Shown here: positions 9,059-15,600 of the stretch, piece after piece
How positions within the stretch are numbered: the first letter of the stretch is position 1
Layout of the letters: the number at the start of each line of letters is the position of its first letter
Assembly (NCBI GenBank): GCA_027482985.1
Contig: JAIXVO010000459.1
Location: 1 to 29,451 of the forward strand
Length of the DNA: 29,451 bases
Direction of reading: 5' to 3'
Source of the DNA: Cyanobacteriota bacterium
GTDB lineage: Bacteria > Cyanobacteriota > Cyanobacteriia > Leptolyngbyales > Leptolyngbyaceae
The notes under the pieces: generated by a model
Told to the model about the DNA's origin: nothing
The model's database searches: none
The model's input: the letters and a program-made list of their open reading frames with translations, nothing else
Translations under genes and position numbers: made by a program

Positions 9059-10108
9059 TTAAATGATGTCAGCGTCTGCTAAACAGGCGATCGTCTGTTG
9101 CTGTGTCTGGCTAAAATGGGCGCGATCGATTTCGCCATCCAGCATCGTGTTGGCGGGATAAAACTGCGCCTGTCGATAACTTTCGGCGTATAGTTCAAAC
9201 CGTTGCCGCGCTAACAAATTGGTTAAGCCCGGTCGCCGCCGATAGCGCCGCAATGCCGCCAGATCAATTTCGGCAAAAGCTGCCATACTCTCTCCCGTCG
9301 CCGTTTCCGCCAGGATCAGCCCCCGGTAGTCAATGATTTTTGACCCGCCATCGGCTGAGGCGATCGGAATCGGAATCTGAGCAATCCCGGCGGTGTTGGC
9401 AGAAACGACATAGGCCATATTTTCGATCGCCCGACTCAGTTTTGCCACATCCTTGGGCGATCGGGATTGTCCGTAAACCTCCGAAGTCGAGTGCAGGAAG
9501 ACTTCCGCGCCGCGCATCATCAAACAGCGAGCGACTTCGGGAAACAGAATTTCATCCGAGGCCAGTGCGGCCAGATTGCCAATTTCTGTCCGCGCCACGG
9601 GAAACACCCCCTCCCAGCCGTAATGCTCCAGGTATTGATCCCAAACGTCATGGGGAGTGGGGGCAAACATGGAATTGAGGCGACGATAACGAAGAATGAC
9701 GGTGCCGCTGGGATCAATCACGAAGCAGGTTTGGAAATATAACTGGGGAAAGTGCGGATCGAGTTCGTAGGCATTGCCGGCCAAAAAAATGCGAAATTGT
9801 TGCGCGATTTGCCCCAAAGCCTCATATTCCGCCCCGCCGATCTCCAGACAAACTTTATCGGCCCACACGGCAAACGGTTCCCCCAGCGGGAAGCCCGTTA
9901 ACCAGTACTCCGGCAACACCACCAGCCGACAGTCGGAGCCAATGAACGCGAGGCTAGCAGCAATTTGGGGCTTGAGCCGAGCGATCGCCTGTTGCATCAG
10001 GGCACGGGCAGTCGCGCGATCGCTGGCCTGATTCACCGCGTGACAGGTGAGTTGGAGCGCTAAGGCTCGATAGCTTTCAAGGGAGGGAGGGTGTGTCATC
10101 GTTACCAT
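9059..10108 (-). CDS. Nitrilase-superfamily protein with substituted catalytic residues
   Basis: This 349-aa protein has the carbon-nitrogen hydrolase fold. The Glu of the usual Glu-Lys-Cys triad is present (E67 in VVLPEYW). The Lys position (normally YRK) reads YRR, giving R143. The nucleophile position (normally C-x-D-x-x-F/Y-P-E) reads S-D-E-I-L-F-P-E, giving S184, encoded by TCG. The surrounding framework is well kept (GNLAALASDEILFPE, then the RGAEVFLHS strand), so this looks like a conserved variant rather than decay. It may be a pseudo-enzyme, a binding protein, or an enzyme using serine; ordinary amidase or nitrilase activity should not be assumed. The ATG overlaps the oxygenase stop by one base (TAATG), implying translational coupling. 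A second in-frame ATG lies 9 nt downstream. Confidence 0.85.
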   Translation of the reverse strand: MVTMTHPPSLESYRALALQLTCHAVNQASDRATARALMQQAIARLKPQIAASLAFIGSDCRLVVLPEYWLTGFPLGEPFAVWADKVCLEIGGAEYEALGQIAQQFRIFLAGNAYELDPHFPQLYFQTCFVIDPSGTVILRYRRLNSMFAPTPHDVWDQYLEHYGWEGVFPVARTEIGNLAALASDEILFPEVARCLMMRGAEVFLHSTSEVYGQSRSPKDVAKLSRAIENMAYVVSANTAGIAQIPIPIASADGGSKIIDYRGLILAETATGESMAAFAEIDLAALRRYRRRPGLTNLLARQRFELYAESYRQAQFYPANTMLDGEIDRAHFSQTQQQTIACLADADII

Positions 10109-10908
10109 TAACCGCCTAATGCTTTATCCCATTCCAACTGATGACTGAATCCATACTTAATAAAGTCTTCCACTGAAGCCGCATCACTTTTGCCAAACAC
10201 CCCCAGGCTATAAGGATTTTCCTGCATCCGCTGAGCGACTGCTGCCTGTTCCCGACTCAACACTTCACTGCGGGGCTGATCCGTCTTAAAGAAGTCTACC
10301 ACCAGCACCGTGCGTTCAAATTCGGTGTAGTTGTGGGGGCAATGGGGATAACTGTGATCGAGTACTAAAAACTCGCCTTCATGCCAATACAGTTTGTCAT
10401 GGCAGATTTTCATTGCGATATCTCCCGCTGGCACAATCAATCCCAGATAGCCCCGATTCATGTGCGGATTATCATTCACATGCAGTTTCACATCGAGTCC
10501 AGGATGAAACGTACCAAAGTAGACATTACGTAAGAGATTATCAGTCTCTTGATTGGTTTCCGCGATCGCAGTTGTTAATGTCGGGAAATATTTTTGTCTC
10601 AGTTCCCATGCTAATTTGGGCACATCCTGATCTGAGTACTGCGGATAGTCAATTTCATGGGCTTGAATATAGTCATCAATCCATAATCCTTGAAATAGGA
10701 CTCCAAACGCACTGTATTTGGAATTGCCTTTAGTTTTCACCGTTTTACTTTTGGGTCCCATCACATCAAAGGCAAATTGTAATTCTGCCGCTGTCGCCTG
10801 CGTCTGAAAGTGCGTAAATTCGGCGCTGATGGCTGACCACTGCTGTTGCAAGCGGTGCAAAAACGGAAATTGCTGGGGGTCTAAATGATACTCATTAAAG
10901 GGTGCCAT
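10108..10908 (-). CDS. Aspartyl/asparaginyl beta-hydroxylase-family Fe(II)/2-oxoglutarate oxygenase
   Basis: This is a 266-aa soluble protein. The catalytic core fits the Asp_Arg_Hydrox family (double-stranded beta-helix, two-His iron site). The FHPGLDVKLHVNDNP segment gives a first iron ligand at H143. LGLIVP is the conserved strand after it. LDHSYPHCPHN gives the second ligand at H189, and ERTVLVVDFF supplies the 2-oxoglutarate-binding R199. Family members hydroxylate Asp/Asn side chains or free amino acids; the substrate here is unknown. It is first in the minus-strand operon and coupled to the nitrilase-like gene by TAATG. AGGAG lies about 9 nt before the ATG at 10908 and supports that start. 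Confidence 0.85.
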   Translation of the reverse strand: MAPFNEYHLDPQQFPFLHRLQQQWSAISAEFTHFQTQATAAELQFAFDVMGPKSKTVKTKGNSKYSAFGVLFQGLWIDDYIQAHEIDYPQYSDQDVPKLAWELRQKYFPTLTTAIAETNQETDNLLRNVYFGTFHPGLDVKLHVNDNPHMNRGYLGLIVPAGDIAMKICHDKLYWHEGEFLVLDHSYPHCPHNYTEFERTVLVVDFFKTDQPRSEVLSREQAAVAQRMQENPYSLGVFGKSDAASVEDFIKYGFSHQLEWDKALGG

Positions 10909-11044
10909 AATCTTTTCTCCTGAATTACCGGGAAGGCCAGCCGCTATAATTTCATTCTAAAAGTTTTGCTGGCAGCGATCGCCCCTGCTCCTACTGCTGG
11001 CAGCTCATCGGTGTTATGGCTGCAATTTCAGGCGAGACAGACCC
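10909..11044. promoter_or_regulatory. Divergent promoter region, oxygenase operon / cyclic amidohydrolase
   Basis: This is the 136-bp gap between divergent genes. A perfect TATAAT at 10945-10950 on the + strand lies about 95 nt before the amidohydrolase ATG, but no good -35 box sits 16-18 nt upstream of it. The nonamer GCTGGCAGC-like stretch occurs twice (near 10968 and 10997) with a HIP1 site between. The shared region suggests joint control of the two sides; the details are inference. Confidence 0.4.
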
Positions 11045-12502
11045 ATGCTCGATCAGTTAATTAAAAATGTGCGGGTGGTGCGCCCTCATCAAACCACCGT
11101 CGAGCGGCTGGATGTGGGAATACAGGATGGCAAGTTTCACCAGATTGCCCCCCACATCGACCCAGAAACAGCGCGGTCAGTCCTGGATGGGCACGATTGG
11201 CTGGGGTTTCCCGGCTTGGTGGATGCCCACATGCACATTGGCATTTATCAATCATTGGATCAGGACGCGATCGCCGAGAGTCAGGCGGCGGCAATGGGGG
11301 GCGTGACGACCAGCCTCAACTATATTCGCACCGGACAATATTACCTGAACAAAGGCGGCAGTTATCGGGAGTTTTTCCCAGAAGTGTTAGCCCTGTCTGC
11401 GGGCAATTTTTATGTGGATTATGGCTATCATGTCGCCCCGATCGCTCCGCAACATATTGAGGAAATGGAGTGGTTATTGGAAAACCACGGCGTGTCTTCC
11501 TTCAAAATTTTCATGTTTTATGGCGGGTATGGGCTGCATGGACTGTCGAATCAACAAAATCTGTTTTTGATGATTAATGAGGGCGATCGCTATGATTTCG
11601 CTCATTTTGAATTCATCATGCGGAGTCTGACTCGCCTGCGATCGCGCTATCCCCAGTTGCAAGACAGCCTCAGCCTCAGTCTGCATTGTGAAGTTGCGGA
11701 TATTCTCAATGCCTACACCAAAATCGTGCAGCAAGATAGCACCCTGACTGGATTAAATGCCTACAGTGCCGCCCGTCCACCCCACTCGGAAGGACTGGCA
11801 ATCTGCATTGCCTCCTACCTGGCGCATGAAACTGAGTGTGCCAACATTAATTTGCTCCATCTCAGTTCCCGGAAGGCGATGGAAGCTGCCCTGCTGATGC
11901 AATCCACCTTTCCCCACATCAACTTTCGGCGCGAAGTGACGGTCGGTCATCTGTTATTGGATGTCAACACCCCCACCGGGAAGTGGGCCAAAGTCAACCC
12001 GCCGATTCGCCCCCGTGCCGATGTGGAGTGGTTATGGCAGGCGGTGCTTCAGGATCAGGTCGATTGGATTGTGAGTGATCATGCCTGCTGTGCGGCGGAA
12101 CAAAAGGCGAGTCGGACTGATCCGGATAACATTTGGCTGGCGAAAGCCGGATTTGGTGGGACGGAGTACCTCTTGTCAGGCGTTTTTAGTGAGGGCAGCA
12201 AGCGCGGCATGACACCCAACCAGATGGCTAAACTTCTGAGCTGGAATCCCGCCCAACGCTTTGGCTTGCCCCAAAAAGGCGATATTGCTGTCGGCTACGA
12301 TGCCGATCTCGTCCTCCTCGATCCCCAGGAAACTTTTGTCGTGCGGGCGGCGGACTCCCTCTCGCAGCAAGGCTACACCCCCTTTGAAGGGATGGAACTC
12401 AGCGGTCGCGTCCAGCAAACCTTCCTACGCGGTCAATTAATCTACGATCGCGGTCAAATCATCGGCTCCCCGCAAGGGCAATACTTACCGCGATCTCGGT
12501 AA
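11045..12502 (+). CDS. Cyclic amidohydrolase, dihydropyrimidinase/hydantoinase/allantoinase type
   Basis: This 485-aa metal-dependent hydrolase should open a cyclic amide, imide or ureide ring. The binuclear metal site is complete: H62 and H64 in DAHMHIG, the likely carboxylated lysine K154 in SFKIFM, H214 in LSLHCE, H272 in LLHLSS and D345 in VSDHAC. The small N- and C-terminal beta-sandwich of the family is present (LIKNVRVVRP...; GYDADLVLLDP...). The length suits dihydropyrimidinase or allantoinase better than dihydroorotase. The substrate is unresolved. It is divergent from the oxygenase/nitrilase-like/aldehyde dehydrogenase operon, so it may perform the ring-opening step of the same pathway. 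The ribosome-binding site before the ATG is weak. Confidence 0.9.
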   Translation: MLDQLIKNVRVVRPHQTTVERLDVGIQDGKFHQIAPHIDPETARSVLDGHDWLGFPGLVDAHMHIGIYQSLDQDAIAESQAAAMGGVTTSLNYIRTGQYYLNKGGSYREFFPEVLALSAGNFYVDYGYHVAPIAPQHIEEMEWLLENHGVSSFKIFMFYGGYGLHGLSNQQNLFLMINEGDRYDFAHFEFIMRSLTRLRSRYPQLQDSLSLSLHCEVADILNAYTKIVQQDSTLTGLNAYSAARPPHSEGLAICIASYLAHETECANINLLHLSSRKAMEAALLMQSTFPHINFRREVTVGHLLLDVNTPTGKWAKVNPPIRPRADVEWLWQAVLQDQVDWIVSDHACCAAEQKASRTDPDNIWLAKAGFGGTEYLLSGVFSEGSKRGMTPNQMAKLLSWNPAQRFGLPQKGDIAVGYDADLVLLDPQETFVVRAADSLSQQGYTPFEGMELSGRVQQTFLRGQLIYDRGQIIGSPQGQYLPRSR

Positions 12503-12504
12503 AG

Positions 12505-12533
12505 GGCAGAAGGCGGAAGGCAGAGGGCAGCAG
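12505..12533. repeat. Cyanobacterial heptamer repeat (STRR type)
   Basis: Four consecutive 7-mers, GGCAGAA, GGCGGAA, GGCAGAG and GGCAGCA, lie in the short gap between the convergent amidohydrolase and DAHP synthase genes. Short tandem heptamers of this kind are common between genes in cyanobacteria. Confidence 0.85.
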
Positions 12534-12541
12534 GTAGGACT

Positions 12542-13618
12542 TCAAACGGCGGCGGCGACTCGTTGAGCGGGGGATTTGGCGACGGCTTCGGCTAAGGTCC
12601 GTAAGAGGGTAGTGGTGGTCGCGAAATCGACACAGCCGTCGGTGATACTTTGCCCGTAGGTGAGCTGACTCAGATCCTGGGGAATGCGTTGATTGCCGGC
12701 CACCAGATGACTTTCCAGCATCACGCCCATGAGGTGGGGGGAGCCTGCCATCACCTGTTCGGCCACACTCTGCAGGGCGATCGGTTGGCGAGTGTAATCC
12801 TTACTGGCATTGTCGTGGCTACAATCCACCATGACGCGAGTGTTCAGCCCTTTACCACTCATTTCCGCCACGGCTTTTTCCACATGCAGCGCATCGAAGT
12901 TGGGGCCATCCTTGCCGCCGCGCAACACCAAATGGGTGTCGGCATTGCCCGTCGTCGTGACGATACTGGCTAACCCGTGGGAGTTGATCCCCAGGAAACG
13001 GTGGGGCTGGCTGGCAGAGAGCATCCCGTTAATCGCAATATTGCAGCCGCCATCGGTGCCATTCTTGAAGCCAACAGGCATTGAGAGGCCGGAAGCCATT
13101 TCCCGGTGGGTCTGACTTTCGGTCGTCCGAGCGCCGATCGCCGTCCAGGAAATCACATCTGCAATGTATTGAGGAATAATCGGGTCTAACAATTCCGTGG
13201 CTGCTGGCAAACCATTGTTCGCCAGATCCAGGAGCAATTGCCGCGCCCGCCGCAGCCCCGTATTGATGTCGTAGCTGCCATCCAGATGGGGATCATTGAT
13301 CAAGCCTTTCCAGCCCGTGGTCGTCCGGGGCTTCTCAAAGTAGACCCGCATCACGATTTCTAGATGGTCCTCTAACTCCGTCCGCAAGAGGGCTAACTTT
13401 TCGCCATACTCATGGGCGGCATTCACATCATGAATCGAGCAAGGCCCGACAATCACCAGCAGGCGATGATCCGCTCCACGCAGAATGCGGCGAATGCGAT
13501 CGCGCGTCGTTGCGACTAACCCCGCTGCCGTCTCACTGATTGGTAGCTCCCCATGCACAAACGCTGGACTCAACAAAGGTCGTGTTTCAACAACGTGTAA
13601 ATCAGCAGTCTTTAGCAT
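12542..13618 (-). CDS. aroG: 3-deoxy-D-arabino-heptulosonate 7-phosphate (DAHP) synthase, class I alpha
   Basis: This is the first enzyme of the shikimate pathway, condensing phosphoenolpyruvate with erythrose 4-phosphate. At 358 aa it has the normal size of the E. coli AroF/AroG/AroH family. Family hallmarks are visible: VGPCSIHD (metal-binding Cys), RVYFEKPRTTTGWKGLINDP, the substrate loop PVGFKNGTDG, LRGGKDGPN, VDCSHDNASKD and the closing ITDGCVDF. It begins at the ATG at 13618 with GGGAGA about 9 nt upstream. The feedback specificity (Tyr, Phe or Trp) cannot be decided, so the letter of the symbol is nominal. It stands alone, bracketed by heptamer repeats in opposite orientation. Confidence 0.95.
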   Translation of the reverse strand: MLKTADLHVVETRPLLSPAFVHGELPISETAAGLVATTRDRIRRILRGADHRLLVIVGPCSIHDVNAAHEYGEKLALLRTELEDHLEIVMRVYFEKPRTTTGWKGLINDPHLDGSYDINTGLRRARQLLLDLANNGLPAATELLDPIIPQYIADVISWTAIGARTTESQTHREMASGLSMPVGFKNGTDGGCNIAINGMLSASQPHRFLGINSHGLASIVTTTGNADTHLVLRGGKDGPNFDALHVEKAVAEMSGKGLNTRVMVDCSHDNASKDYTRQPIALQSVAEQVMAGSPHLMGVMLESHLVAGNQRIPQDLSQLTYGQSITDGCVDFATTTTLLRTLAEAVAKSPAQRVAAAV

Positions 13619-13930
13619 GGTTCTCCCATCTCATTTCAGCAACAAATCGAGCCGTTGCTACCCAAATCGCCCTAATTCAGCGTGGGCAGCGATTCATTCC
13701 TTGTCAATCTTAGTGCAATCTCAGACCTGTGTCTCCATCCTTACCAACTCCACACAGACGCGGTAGTTCCATTCGGGCATCAGTTCATCTTGCGCCCGAT
13801 CGCGCCGCAGAGCGATCGCCCGTGAAGCTGATTGCGATAAGCTCAAAAGGTAGCCTGCGATCAACACTGGACACTCCCACCCTACCCAGGCTGTTTCCCT
13901 CTGCCCTCTGCCCTATGCCTTTCTCCCACC
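13619..13930. other. Divergent intergenic region, DAHP synthase / msrA
   Basis: These 312 bp contain no convincing gene; overlapping ORFs here lack codon bias and recognisable motifs. The region should contain both divergent promoters, but I could not pick out a strong -35/-10 pair. Its right end holds CCCTCTG heptamers, and two HIP1-like GCGATCGC sites lie near 13800-13820. Confidence 0.6.
13897..13917. repeat. Heptamer repeat, inverted relative to 12505-12533
   Basis: Three tandem 7-mers read CCCTCTG, CCCTCTG and CCCTATG. Their complement is the GGCAGAG family found at 12505-12533, so copies in opposite orientation lie on both sides of the DAHP synthase gene. Confidence 0.8.
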
Positions 13931-14473
13931 ATGACGATCGCCATTGCCACTTTTGGAGCCGGATGTTTTTGGGGCGTGGAAGCCGCCTTTCGCCGCGTGC
14001 CGGGAGTCGTTGCCACCTCCGTCGGCTACATGGGCGGACACTTTGAAAATCCCTGCTATCTGGATGTCCTGTCGCGGATCACGGGGCATGCGGAGGTGTG
14101 TCAGGTGGAGTTTGATCCCGCGATCGTGAGTTATGCCGAACTCGTGGATTTGTTCTGGCAAATTCATGATCCCACCAGCCTGAATCGTCAGGGTGCCGAT
14201 CGCGGTGAACAATATCGCTCCGTGATTTTTTACCACACGCCGGAACAAGCCCAAATTGCCCAACGCTCGAAAGCCGATCGCGCCGGGGCTTATGAGCAGG
14301 CGATCGTCACCCAAATTCAACCCGCCTCCACCTATTGGCTGGCGACTGAAGATCATCAACAGTATTTCGAAAAGCAAGGTCAACGGGCGCAAACGGATAA
14401 GCGACAACAACATCCCAGCGATGCGTTACGGCTAACGCCTAACACATCCGACGGTGGGGACACGATGACCTAA
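13931..14473 (+). CDS. msrA: Peptide methionine sulfoxide reductase A
   Basis: This 180-aa cytoplasmic repair enzyme reduces methionine-S-sulfoxide in proteins. The catalytic motif GAGCFWG with nucleophile C12 sits at the N-terminus, followed by GYMGG, GHAEVCQVEFDP and the DRGEQYRSVIFYH segment, all diagnostic of MsrA. The body ends with the usual TYWLATEDHQQYFEK. The final 25 or so residues are not family-like and are partly encoded by a palindromic-repeat fragment (14420-14449), so the C-terminus appears extended by repeat DNA. The stop overlaps the end of the convergent dihydroorotate-dehydrogenase-like gene by 4 nt. The Shine-Dalgarno is weak. Confidence 0.94.
   Translation: MTIAIATFGAGCFWGVEAAFRRVPGVVATSVGYMGGHFENPCYLDVLSRITGHAEVCQVEFDPAIVSYAELVDLFWQIHDPTSLNRQGADRGEQYRSVIFYHTPEQAQIAQRSKADRAGAYEQAIVTQIQPASTYWLATEDHQQYFEKQGQRAQTDKRQQHPSDALRLTPNTSDGGDTMT
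14420..14449. repeat. Fragment of GCGTTACG...TAACACA intergenic repeat inside msrA
   Basis: GATGCGTTACGGCTAACGCC followed by TAACACATCC closely resembles the repeat arm between hoxF and hoxU (GGTGCGTTACGCGATCGC then TAACACACCC, 22519-22546). Here it is translated as part of the MsrA tail. Confidence 0.7.
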
Positions 14474-15486
14474 AAACTCGCGATCGCGGATTCCCATTGC
14501 AAACTTTGAATCGCCTTCATGTACTGTGCCCGTTCAAAGGCACTCGCATCTGGGCAATGTAACTGGCTCATACTGCCCTGCATTTGCTGGATCGAGACGT
14601 ATTCATGTTCCTCCATCCAGCGGCGCATTTCCGCCTCTAACACCTGAATGTGACCAATGCCATGCCGCAACAAGACCGCACAAAGTTGCGTAATTTTCGC
14701 CCCTACCATCAGCATTTTCAAGGCATCCTGACCTTTTTGAATCCCACTGGTAGCGGCTAAATCGGCTTGAATGCGTCCATACAGGATGGCAATCCAGCGC
14801 AGCGGTAAGCGTCCGGCTTCCGGCGTACTCAAGATCAGATGGGGATAAACTTCCAACTGTTCCAAATCAATATCCGGTTGGTAGAACCGATTGAATAACA
14901 CCAGCCCATTCGCGCCTGCCGCCACCAAGCGTTTCGCCATGTTCGCCAAATTGCTGAAATAGGGACTCAGTTTGATCGCCACCGGAATCGTCACTTCCGC
15001 CTTCACTTCGCGCAAAATGTCGATGTAATTCTGCTCCACCTCCGCGCCGCTCAACTCCAGATCCGTCGGCACATAGTACACATTCAACTCGATCGCGTCT
15101 GCCCCCGCCTGCTGCATCAGTTGGGCATATTCCACCCAACCTCCCGGCGTATAACCATTCAGACTGGCGATGATCGGGATCGAAACCGCCGCCTTCGCCT
15201 GCCGAATATGCTCCAGATACAATTCGGGTCCCACATGAAATTCTTCCGGCTCTGGGAAGTAGGTGAGGGATTCGGCAAAACTTTCGGTGCCGTAGGTGAG
15301 GTGATGATGCAGTTCAAATTTTTCCCGCAGCAATTGTTCTTCAAATAGAGAATGCAACACGACCGCACCCGCTCCGGCATCTTCCATGCGGCGAATGTTG
15401 TCGATGTCTTCACTGAGGGGCGCTGCGGCGGCGGGCACTAGGGGCGATCGCAGGGTTAAGCCCAAATAGGTTGTCGTGAGATCCAT
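14470..15486 (-). CDS. Dihydroorotate dehydrogenase-like flavoprotein
   Basis: This 338-aa FMN-dependent TIM barrel related to PyrD starts at MDLTTTYLGLTLRSPLVPA (ATG at 15486). The longer upstream frame to 15546 runs through a palindromic repeat and is unlikely to be translated. Segments SPLVPA, SLNGYTPGGW, ELNVYYVP, VAIKLSPYFSN and NGLVLFNRFYQPD match the barrel and flavin-site pattern. This type is usually distinct from the housekeeping PyrD and is often annotated only as dihydroorotate dehydrogenase-like. It lies directly downstream of nifJ on the same strand (gap 114 nt), so a role linked to pyruvate:ferredoxin oxidoreductase or fermentative redox balance is an attractive inference. A role in pyrimidine synthesis is the alternative. 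Confidence 0.85.
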   Translation of the reverse strand: MDLTTTYLGLTLRSPLVPAAAAPLSEDIDNIRRMEDAGAGAVVLHSLFEEQLLREKFELHHHLTYGTESFAESLTYFPEPEEFHVGPELYLEHIRQAKAAVSIPIIASLNGYTPGGWVEYAQLMQQAGADAIELNVYYVPTDLELSGAEVEQNYIDILREVKAEVTIPVAIKLSPYFSNLANMAKRLVAAGANGLVLFNRFYQPDIDLEQLEVYPHLILSTPEAGRLPLRWIAILYGRIQADLAATSGIQKGQDALKMLMVGAKITQLCAVLLRHGIGHIQVLEAEMRRWMEEHEYVSIQQMQGSMSQLHCPDASAFERAQYMKAIQSLQWESAIASF

Positions 15487-15532
15487 AGTGAATTCGGGAA
15501 TGAAGGGATGATCGGTGAGAAACCCAGGGTCG

Positions 15533-15552
15533 GGGCGAATGGCCATTCGCCC
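15533..15552. repeat. 20-bp perfect palindrome between nifJ and the downstream gene
   Basis: GGGCGAATGGCCATTCGCCC is its own reverse complement. From memory, it resembles a widespread cyanobacterial intergenic palindrome. In RNA it would form a strong hairpin between nifJ and the dihydroorotate-dehydrogenase-like gene, where it could affect read-through or mRNA stability. Confidence 0.85.
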
Positions 15553-15600
15553 TGACCGCAGACCAGTTTGAATACCAGGAAACGGTTTAACCGCAGCTGC

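Noticed and set aside
15487..15546. Extension of the dihydroorotate-dehydrogenase-like protein to 15546
   Set aside because: It runs through a palindromic repeat; the barrel begins at MDLTTTYLGL (15486).
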